A stretch of DNA of 6,603 nucleotides from Phormidesmis priestleyi (lineage in GTDB: Bacteria; Cyanobacteriota; Cyanobacteriia; Phormidesmidales; Phormidesmidaceae). Shown piece after piece: positions 1 through 4,732 of this stretch (its first letter is position 1; each line of letters opens with the position of its first letter). The stretch lies in contig QBMP01000248.1 in NCBI GenBank assembly GCA_003242115.1, positions 1-6,603 of the forward strand, read 5' to 3'. The notes beneath the pieces are model-generated. The model was not told where the DNA came from. It saw only the letters and a program-made list of their open reading frames with translations, and ran no database searches. The translations under genes were made by a program, and so were the position numbers.

Positions 1-822
1 TTCCATTACTGAATTGTGACCAGCATTCGCTATTACCAAATCAGCATGGCTCAAATAAGGCCACACGTTTTCAACAACGCCGTCGCTGCAAACACCCAGC
101 ATGTCTAAGCTGCTACCTAAATGATGCCACTGCCAATCGGGCGTAGCGGCAGCGGCAGCAGAGATCTTTTGAGGCGTAATGGTTGTTCCTCCAAAGCCGG
201 TCATCACTAAAATGTTAGGCTTCGTTTTGGCGTAGCTAGCAGGGGCTTCGGCCCTTTTGCACAAGGTGGAAGACGGGCCAGAAAAGCGAGAGAATCCGCC
301 GCTGTAAAAAGTCTTTTTTTGAATCCAATCAGGACAATCGGGCTGTTCCATTTCTGCGGCGAAAGGAGCCCATAGCGCGCCAGCCCACTCGTAAGCCAAG
401 CGGTGTCCTTTGTCCCATCGGTGACCATGTTGCCTAACATACAGCGTCGCGATACCGCACATCCGCGCCAAAATCGAGGCTTCTAAGCCAACATCTACCA
501 CCAGTAAATCAGGCTGCCAGCGGCTAAAAAAAGAAACCATCGCTAGAACAAAAGCTGTGTTTTGACCGTGATTCACGAGCAGCCCATGATAGTCATGGGC
601 GGTCTGCTGCTGCATAAACGAGAGCTTAGAGGCAGGCCCAAATCCAGGAACGCTGATGCGATCTACCAGACGCGAGAGATTATCTACTGAACTCTCTACT
701 GAGGGAGGGCCATCCATGCCGATAACAGCTAGCCGACAGTCGGGAGGAAAGTAAGGAGAAATAGCTTCAAACCGTCGGCAGTGCCCCATGCCCTGAAGGT
801 TCAAATAGAATGCAATTTTCAC
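1..822 (-). CDS. GT-B glycosyltransferase, MurG/GT28-like, C-terminus cut by window edge
   Basis: The reading frame is open for 274 codons from GTG at 822 to the left edge. It begins MKIAFYLN and has a G-x-G-H motif at residues 11-14 (GMGH), typical of the N-terminal acceptor domain of MurG/GT28-like transferases. A short linker near 190-200 leads into a second Rossmann-like half: strand KPNILVMTGFGG at 201-212, then VIANAGHNSVME at 263-274, which resembles the nucleotide-sugar-binding 'GGxNTxxE' region of this superfamily. Family members are usually about 350-400 residues, so roughly a quarter to a third is missing. The start is chosen because AGGTG at 829-833 sits six bases upstream; an in-frame GTG three codons earlier overlaps that site and is followed upstream by a stop. 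The gene lies 68 bp downstream of another glycosyltransferase on the same strand, so co-transcription is plausible. Donor and acceptor sugars cannot be read from the sequence. The fold is fairly secure; the specific family is less so. Confidence 0.8.
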   Translation of the reverse strand, partial: MKIAFYLNLQGMGHCRRFEAISPYFPPDCRLAVIGMDGPPSVESSVDNLSRLVDRISVPGFGPASKLSFMQQQTAHDYHGLLVNHGQNTAFVLAMVSFFSRWQPDLLVVDVGLEASILARMCGIATLYVRQHGHRWDKGHRLAYEWAGALWAPFAAEMEQPDCPDWIQKKTFYSGGFSRFSGPSSTLCKRAEAPASYAKTKPNILVMTGFGGTTITPQKISAAAAATPDWQWHHLGSSLDMLGVCSDGVVENVWPYLSHADLVIANAGHNSVME

Positions 823-828
823 TGCCTG

Positions 829-833
829 CACCT
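829..833 (-). promoter_or_regulatory. Ribosome binding site deciding the GTG start at 822
   Basis: AGGTG on the minus strand lies six bases before GTG at 822. It overlaps the only other in-frame start candidate (GTG at 831), which would have no upstream Shine-Dalgarno, so 822 is preferred. Confidence 0.5.
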
Positions 834-846
834 ATGTTACGTTGGA

Positions 847-879
847 AGCTGTCTTTTAGCTGTATTTTAGCTGTATTTT
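847..879. repeat. 11-bp tandem repeat, three copies, in the spacer between two glycosyltransferase genes
   Basis: Three consecutive copies of an 11-bp unit: AGCTGTCTTTT, AGCTGTATTTT and AGCTGTATTTT at 847-857, 858-868 and 869-879. Only one base differs. The array fills half of the 68-bp spacer between the GT4 stop and the next gene's GTG. The 11-bp period is close to one helical turn, so stacked protein sites or replication slippage are both possible. On the transcript strand the units read AAAATACAGCT. Confidence 0.9.
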
Positions 880-890
880 AGAGGTGGTGT

Positions 891-2051
891 CTAGGCAGCA
901 TCCATCATCGGCAGCGGGCCTTGATCCAACACATTGACGGCCTGCTCCGGCTGAACATTTTGCTGTTGTTGTCGGTGGATTAGCTGCTGATAAAGCTGTT
1001 CGTAACCGTCTACCATCGAATCGATGTGGCAAAAAGATTCAGCCCTCTGTCGGCAGTTTTGACGAGGCAGGTGGGCAGCGATCGCAATTGCCTCAGCCAG
1101 CGCCTCGACCGTTTTTTCCTGCACGACAACACCGCAGCGGGGCGTCAAAATTTCGCTCGCCGCCCCGCTGTCAAAAGTCGCAATCGGCGTACCCGAAGCC
1201 AGCGCCTCTGCATATACAAATCCATATGGTTCTTCCCAAAGCGGTGTGTTCACAAAAACACTAGATCGAGCTAGCAACACCCTAATTTCATCATGGGAGA
1301 GATGCCCTTTATAGTTTGCGTGAGGGCTGCTTAGCAGCGGCGTCACCTGCTCCGTAAAATACTCTATATCGGCAATCGGGCCTGCTACTTCGATTGCATA
1401 TCCCGCCCTTAGCGCCGCTTGAATGGCTAAATGGGGCGCTTTTTCGGGCACAATGCGGCCATACCACAGGGCTTGCTTAGGCTGCACTTGGCCAGTATAA
1501 GGCCAGTTGTCAATTTCAATGCCGTTGTATACGACGTGGGCATGGGTGAGCGGCTTCCACTTGGCGGCGAGACTTTTAGAAACGGCAGCGATCGCCATTC
1601 GGCCTGAATTATTACGAGAGTTGTGATCGGGGCTATTGCGGGCGGTGGCGTAGCGAACTGCGGCGGCTAGCTCCGGGTAAGGCGGCGTGTGTAGCACCGT
1701 CAGCATGGGCACGGGCAAGTCGGCAGCGCTAAGCAACACCAGCGGATGCAGCGCGTTGTTGTGAACGACATCAAACTCACCCTGGCAGATTTGCTTAATC
1801 ACATTGGCATAGGCCGACATGTTACAGGCTTGCCGTCCTGACAGCGTTTGGGCGCGAGGATGGTTGGCCAACGCAGTTTCTATACAAGGGGCCAAGCCCA
1901 TATTAGAGTCAGAATCGCCGCTAGCGAACAGTGTTACATCATGACCTCTGGCTATAAGCTTTTTGACGAGCCACCAAGTATGAGATTCCATTCCTCCAGC
2001 AAAAGGCTCGGCAACGGGATGATGCAGCAGCGCAACAACAGCAATTTTCAT
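891..2051 (-). CDS. Family GT4 glycosyltransferase
   Basis: This 386-residue protein has the two-domain GT-B layout of retaining GT4 enzymes, which transfer a sugar from a nucleotide-sugar donor on the cytoplasmic side. The N-terminal domain opens MKIAVVALLHHPV with the glycine-rich FAGGMESHTWWLVKKL (17-32) followed by RGHDVTLFASGDS (35-47), as in glycogen-synthase-like transferases. The hinge region reads VVYNGIEIDNW (173-183). The donor-binding domain begins LWYGRIVPEKAPHLAI (195-210), and the E-x7-E signature is E274-PYGFVYA-E282, followed by ALASGTPIATFDSGAASEI. The length is normal for the family. The last 25 or so residues are a Gln-rich tail (HRQQQQ at 359-364) with no evident domain. 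No good Shine-Dalgarno precedes ATG 2051, which is common in cyanobacteria; the N-terminal strand fixes this start. The downstream gene is another transferase, which suggests sequential steps of one glycan pathway. Donor and acceptor are unknown. Confidence 0.93.
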   Translation of the reverse strand: MKIAVVALLHHPVAEPFAGGMESHTWWLVKKLIARGHDVTLFASGDSDSNMGLAPCIETALANHPRAQTLSGRQACNMSAYANVIKQICQGEFDVVHNNALHPLVLLSAADLPVPMLTVLHTPPYPELAAAVRYATARNSPDHNSRNNSGRMAIAAVSKSLAAKWKPLTHAHVVYNGIEIDNWPYTGQVQPKQALWYGRIVPEKAPHLAIQAALRAGYAIEVAGPIADIEYFTEQVTPLLSSPHANYKGHLSHDEIRVLLARSSVFVNTPLWEEPYGFVYAEALASGTPIATFDSGAASEILTPRCGVVVQEKTVEALAEAIAIAAHLPRQNCRQRAESFCHIDSMVDGYEQLYQQLIHRQQQQNVQPEQAVNVLDQGPLPMMDAA

Positions 2052-2101
2052 GCGAAAAATTCTAATGATGAAGTGGGATTCGTTAAAAGGGATTTGTTAA
2101 T

Positions 2102-2118
2102 ACGATCAAAGTGATCGT
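2102..2118. repeat. Inverted repeat, operator-like, upstream of the GT4 gene
   Basis: Perfect 7-bp arms ACGATCA and TGATCGT are separated by 3 bp, centred about 59 bp upstream of the GT4 start codon at 2051. Size and position suit a dimeric regulator site, but it matches no consensus I can name. Two further TGATCA half-site-like boxes lie at 2176-2181 and 2187-2192. Confidence 0.45.
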
Positions 2119-2281
2119 TGAAGCCCGCCAACTCTTTTGAAGTAGCAAATAAATGGCAGCATTGATAGACTCTATTGATCACCAACTGATCATGCTAAAT
2201 CTAGCAATAGCGGTCCAGGGTTTGTTATATTTTTTGAATCTTGAAGCCAGCGAACCGCATGGGCAGCTTTTTACATAGCAA

Positions 2282-2295
2282 CGATCTTAAGATCG
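2282..2295. repeat. Perfect 14-bp palindrome
   Basis: CGATCTTAAGATCG reads identically on both strands with no spacer. It could be a protein-binding dyad; a spacerless palindrome is less suited to an RNA hairpin. It lies mid-spacer and its last base starts a GCTAGC palindrome. Confidence 0.6.
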
Positions 2296-2314
2296 CTAGC
2301 AGCAGATTCACCTG

Positions 2315-2373
2315 TACGAAAGATAAGGCATTTGTCTAAAAATCGTAGTCTACCTAAAGAAGCAGCTTTCGTA
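2315..2373. repeat. Inverted repeat with long loop (8-bp arms)
   Basis: TACGAAAG at 2315-2322 is matched by CTTTCGTA at 2366-2373, a perfect 8-bp inverted repeat with a 43-bp interior. The interior carries the small dyad GTAG-t-CTAC (2345-2353). This could be a branched RNA stem or two separated binding sites; nothing decides between them. Confidence 0.4.
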
Positions 2374-2434
2374 TATCGTTGGAGGGAGAGGTCAGAGCCT
2401 AAGATCAATCAGCTTATTCGTCGGTAGCTGGTAG

Positions 2435-2475
2435 TTGATGAGGGTGAGATATTGCGATCGCAGCTCATCAATATC
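2435..2475. repeat. Two overlapping, mutually exclusive inverted repeats downstream of the mutase gene
   Basis: TTGATGAG (2435-2442) pairs with CTCATCAA (2464-2471). GATATTG (2448-2454) pairs with CAATATC (2469-2475). The right arms overlap, so a transcript could form one stem or the other, and a HIP1 site (2454-2461) lies inside. The element starts about 20 bp beyond the mutase stop. There is no T-run after either stem on the transcribed strand, so it is not a standard terminator. It could act as a 3' mRNA-stabilising stem. Confidence 0.45.
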
Positions 2476-2493
2476 GTTATCTATTCTTGCCAT

Positions 2494-4026
2494 TCACTCA
2501 GAAAGAGATGAATTATCTAGTTTGTCAACTGTTTCAAAGAACCCAATCAAACGGTTTTTGATGATGTCTACACCACCCACCACGTTAGATTCAATATTCA
2601 GCGGCAGCACCGGATCGTGGAGCGATAGACGCAGCAAAAACCAGCCATCTTCAGCCACGTCCGTGCAGGCGACTCGAATGCCCTCATAGTTGTTGGGCAC
2701 TGACTGCCAATCTGCTTGATCGGTGACAAAGGCTTTGAGCTGATCAATCACGCTGTTGCCGTGAGCTTTAAAGTCTGCTGTCAAAATCTTTAGCCGGTAT
2801 TCTTCGCTTTCTGCCGGTTCTTTCAAATCAGCGATCAGATCGGTCAGCACTTTGCCCGATTGCTTTGCCCGCGCCAATTCTACCAATAGCTTACTGACCA
2901 AATACGCCCCATCGTCGAGAAAATAGTTCTCCTTCATGGCTCCGTGACCAGAGGTTTCTATCGCTAGCCACGATTCCTGACCGGCCTCGTTTAAGCGAAT
3001 AGATTCATTAATTACGTTCTTGTAGCCGCGCTGAAACCGATGATGCACCCCGCCTAATTGAGCGATAAATTGTGCTAGGCCATCGGCAGTGATGGAATCG
3101 GTGACTATAGTAGAACCGGGATGTTCGCGCAGCACCACCGCTGAAATTAAGGCAATCAGGCGATTACGGTTCAGCTCATTGCCCTGCGGATCGACTGCCG
3201 CTGATCGATCTACATCCGTATCAAAAATAATGCCAAAATCTGCCTTATGCGTCAGCACAGCTTGGCAAATTGCCGCCATCGCTTCGGCATTTTCTGGATT
3301 GGGAATGTGATTAGGAAAATGGCCATCCGGTTCTAAAAACTGACTGCCGCTGGTATCTGCGCCCAAAGGCTCCAGCACTTTGCCCGCATAAAAGCCGCCT
3401 GCGCCGTTCCCGGCATCAACCACAATATGCAAATCCTTCAACGGTTGTTCATAGTGATCGGAGTGATTGACTGCCTGCCGAATCTGTTGCACTAAGCCCT
3501 GTGAATAAACTGAAATAAAGTCTCGGGAGATGAGTTCTCCTTTATTTTGAGCTATCTTAAAATTGTTCTCACGGGCTAGGGCCAAAATGGCCGTAATATC
3601 GGCTTTATTGAGTCCGCCTTGAGCGGTGAAAAACTTGAGGCCGTTACGGTTAAAAGGCAGATGGCTAGCGGTGAGCATGATGGCTCCATCGCAGTCGTAG
3701 CCAGGGGTGACGGTACTCATGAACATGGCGGGAGTAGAAGCTATGGCAAAGTCAAACACCTTTGCGCCCAAAGCCATCATGCCGTCAGCGAGGCCCGCCA
3801 TCAGCGCTGGCCCCGAAAGCCGACTATCTAGGCCAATAGAAACTGTCAATTCATCTGTTGATTTATTCAGCGTCGGCGCTAGCCAACTGACAAACCCTTG
3901 CCCCAAGCGGTAAGCGATTTCAGGGGTTAAATTGACAGTCTCACCCGCAACGCCTGATAGAGCCACCCCGCGAATATCTGAGCCATTTTGCAGCCTCTGC
4001 CAGTCAAAAAAGGGGTCTACCGTCAT
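2494..4026 (-). CDS. Phosphomannomutase/phosphoglucomutase (alpha-D-phosphohexomutase)
   Basis: Enzymes of this superfamily interconvert hexose-6-phosphate and hexose-1-phosphate in the cytosol, feeding GDP-mannose, UDP-glucose or glycogen synthesis. All four active-site elements are visible in 510 residues: the phosphoserine loop TASHLPFNRNG (119-129, catalytic S121), the Mg-binding loop DTDVDR (269-274), the sugar-binding loop ETSGHGAM (357-364) and a C-terminal phosphate-binding loop around R466 and S468 (RLSLHDP). The last differs from the common RxSxTEP form. From memory this HDP variant resembles the cyanobacterial/plastid branch of uncertain specificity, so the substrate (mannose, glucose or glucosamine phosphate) is left open. 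The start ATG 4026 has AGGAAA seven bases upstream. Downstream lie two glycosyltransferases that would use nucleotide sugars; upstream, 42 bp away on the same strand, is the DUF2442 gene. The length is slightly above the usual 450-480. Superfamily assignment is secure; the symbol is left blank. Confidence 0.94.
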   Translation of the reverse strand: MTVDPFFDWQRLQNGSDIRGVALSGVAGETVNLTPEIAYRLGQGFVSWLAPTLNKSTDELTVSIGLDSRLSGPALMAGLADGMMALGAKVFDFAIASTPAMFMSTVTPGYDCDGAIMLTASHLPFNRNGLKFFTAQGGLNKADITAILALARENNFKIAQNKGELISRDFISVYSQGLVQQIRQAVNHSDHYEQPLKDLHIVVDAGNGAGGFYAGKVLEPLGADTSGSQFLEPDGHFPNHIPNPENAEAMAAICQAVLTHKADFGIIFDTDVDRSAAVDPQGNELNRNRLIALISAVVLREHPGSTIVTDSITADGLAQFIAQLGGVHHRFQRGYKNVINESIRLNEAGQESWLAIETSGHGAMKENYFLDDGAYLVSKLLVELARAKQSGKVLTDLIADLKEPAESEEYRLKILTADFKAHGNSVIDQLKAFVTDQADWQSVPNNYEGIRVACTDVAEDGWFLLRLSLHDPVLPLNIESNVVGGVDIIKNRLIGFFETVDKLDNSSLSE

Positions 4027-4033
4027 AATTGCG

Positions 4034-4039
4034 TTTCCT
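4034..4039 (-). promoter_or_regulatory. Ribosome binding site of the mutase gene
   Basis: AGGAAA on the minus strand ends seven bases before ATG 4026. This is the clearest Shine-Dalgarno among the minus-strand genes and supports that start. Confidence 0.6.
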
Positions 4040-4041
4040 AT

Positions 4042-4059
4042 GATGGATTGCGATGGATT
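4042..4059. repeat. 10-bp-period direct repeat in the DUF2442-mutase spacer
   Basis: GATGGATT occurs at 4042-4049 and again at 4052-4059, separated by GC. It fills much of the 42-bp spacer just upstream of the mutase ribosome binding site. Confidence 0.6.
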
Positions 4060-4068
4060 AGCGGAATT

Positions 4069-4341
4069 TCAGGCGTGAGTCTTAGTGAAGCTGGATGCAG
4101 GCGCACCTCGTAACATTCCTGCGGTACTCAAATCTTCGTCTATCTCTTCCCAGTGAATGCCATAGCCACCGCCGCAAACAGTCCAAGCAGCCCGCTGATC
4201 GGGTGAAGCATTCAGCAATTTGGGATACCACAATAAAGGAACGGTAATCGTTCGGCCATCCATCAGTTCGGCGCTAATCGTGTTTTCAGAAAAGTAGACA
4301 CTCTGAACTCTCTCGTCGGGCCGAACCGCCAAAATGCTCAT
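4069..4341 (-). CDS. DUF2442 family small protein, partner of the overlapping DUF4160 gene
   Basis: This 90-residue protein matches what I recall of DUF2442 (Pfam PF10387): VRPDERVQSVYFSENTISAE at the N-terminus, DGRTITVPLLWYPKLLNA (28-45), then GGGYGIHWEEIDEDLS (57-72) and MLRGAPAS at 76-83. It is predicted soluble, with no signal or membrane segment. Function is not established. The family commonly sits next to DUF4160, and the pair has a toxin-antitoxin-like look, but I cannot confirm an activity. I choose ATG 4341 over the upstream GTG at 4353. The ATG has GAGG six bases upstream, and the family motif starts right after it. The first 56 bases overlap the end of the DUF4160 gene in another frame, so translation is probably coupled. 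The mutase gene follows 42 bp downstream on the same strand; no functional tie is implied. Confidence 0.88.
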   Translation of the reverse strand: MSILAVRPDERVQSVYFSENTISAELMDGRTITVPLLWYPKLLNASPDQRAAWTVCGGGYGIHWEEIDEDLSTAGMLRGAPASSFTKTHA

Positions 4342-4558
4342 GCCAAGCCTCACGTAAAACTATTTGATTCTCTTGCACTATATTTTGAACCTTTCGTAGA
4401 TCTTTAGCACTTAAACCAATGCTGCTAGCTAGCTCAATTGGCTCTAACCAAAATTTTGCGGTTGCAGCGTCTCTGTCTATATGAATGTGAGGAGGTTCGT
4501 TGGGTTCATGACTATAAAAATATAGACGATAGGGGCCGATACGTAAAATAGTGGGCAT
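4286..4558 (-). CDS. DUF4160 family small protein
   Basis: This 90-residue protein begins MPTILRIGPYRLYFYSHE and carries the diagnostic EPPHIHIDRD (21-30) and AKFWLEPIELA (34-44). A helical region KDLRKVQNIVQEN (52-64) and the closing WHEHFG (72-77) follow, matching DUF4160 (Pfam PF13711, from memory). The His pair in PPHIH is the conserved feature and could bind metal or act catalytically, but this is unproven. Members I recall usually end near the WHExFG motif, so the 13 residues after it (78-90) look like an extension created by reading into the DUF2442 gene. No strong Shine-Dalgarno precedes ATG 4558; a HIP1 site lies at 4567-4574. It is the first gene of the minus-strand run and diverges from the repeat-protein gene at 4733. 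It could be the effector half of a two-gene module with DUF2442. Confidence 0.88.
   Translation of the reverse strand: MPTILRIGPYRLYFYSHEPNEPPHIHIDRDAATAKFWLEPIELASSIGLSAKDLRKVQNIVQENQIVLREAWHEHFGGSARRESSECLLF
4348..4351 (-). promoter_or_regulatory. Ribosome binding site deciding the DUF2442 start
   Basis: GAGG on the minus strand lies six bases before ATG 4341 and inside the DUF4160 coding sequence. It overlaps the rival GTG at 4353, so it favours the ATG. Confidence 0.55.
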
Positions 4559-4732
4559 ATGATTAAGCGATCGCTAAAGGCGGCAGATCTCAGCCTTGAT
4601 GAAGGCATTTTGCTAGATTAGCTGATGAATAGGTGTTGGATGAATGGGTGCTAGCTTAGATGCGGCGACGAAGCGTTTAGAGAACCCAATAAGAACGAGA
4701 GAGAATGGCAGAATGACAAAAAGTGGGCGGCC
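4559..4732. promoter_or_regulatory. Divergent intergenic region between DUF4160 and the repeat-protein gene
   Basis: This 174-bp region must hold 5' signals for both directions. It contains a HIP1 site within the palindrome AGCGATCGCT (4566-4575), a weak stem GCCTT-gatg-AAGGC (4593-4606), the 15-bp-period repeat at 4624-4650 and a GCTAGC at 4650. No convincing -35/-10 pair was found in either direction. Confidence 0.4.
4624..4650. repeat. 15-bp-period direct repeat in the divergent spacer
   Basis: GATGAATAGGTG (4624-4635) and GATGAATGGGTG (4639-4650) match at 11 of 12 bases with starts 15 bp apart. The period equals that of the two in-frame pentapeptide repeats further right (5012-5071 and 5317-5346), although the sequences differ. 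Confidence 0.65.

Larger units (their letters stand above)
2052..2493. other. Gene-free 442-bp spacer with several inverted repeats
   Basis: No reading frame of convincing length or composition was found on either strand; the longest minus-strand starts give only about 7-11 codons. No tRNA or recognisable riboswitch was seen. Short dyads are crowded here: 2102-2118, 2165-2175, 2282-2295, 2315-2373 and 2435-2475, plus two TGATCA boxes 11 bp apart (2176 and 2187). The GT4 promoter must lie within this stretch unless it is transcribed from upstream, but no clear -35/-10 pair stands out. No stem followed by a T-run was found behind the mutase gene, so a classic intrinsic terminator is not evident. 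Confidence 0.7.

Noticed and set aside
207..440. Minus-strand 77-codon open frame
   Set aside because: It overlaps the 274-codon glycosyltransferase frame on the same strand and its translation matches no domain pattern, while the long frame has GxGH and GT-B motifs.
2435..2475. Rho-independent terminator of the mutase gene
   Set aside because: Stems exist, but no run of T follows on the transcribed strand.
2052..2493. tRNA or known riboswitch in the spacer
   Set aside because: No T-loop-like GGTTCGAATCC sequence, cloverleaf arms or recognisable riboswitch core could be found by eye.
4069..4353. Longer DUF2442 start at GTG 4353
   Set aside because: That GTG overlaps the GAGG that serves ATG 4341 and adds only four residues outside the family motif.
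4593..4611. Possible intrinsic terminator (GCCTT-gatg-AAGGC then ATTTT)
   Set aside because: The stem is only 5 bp, the T-run is short, and no plus-strand gene ends upstream of it.
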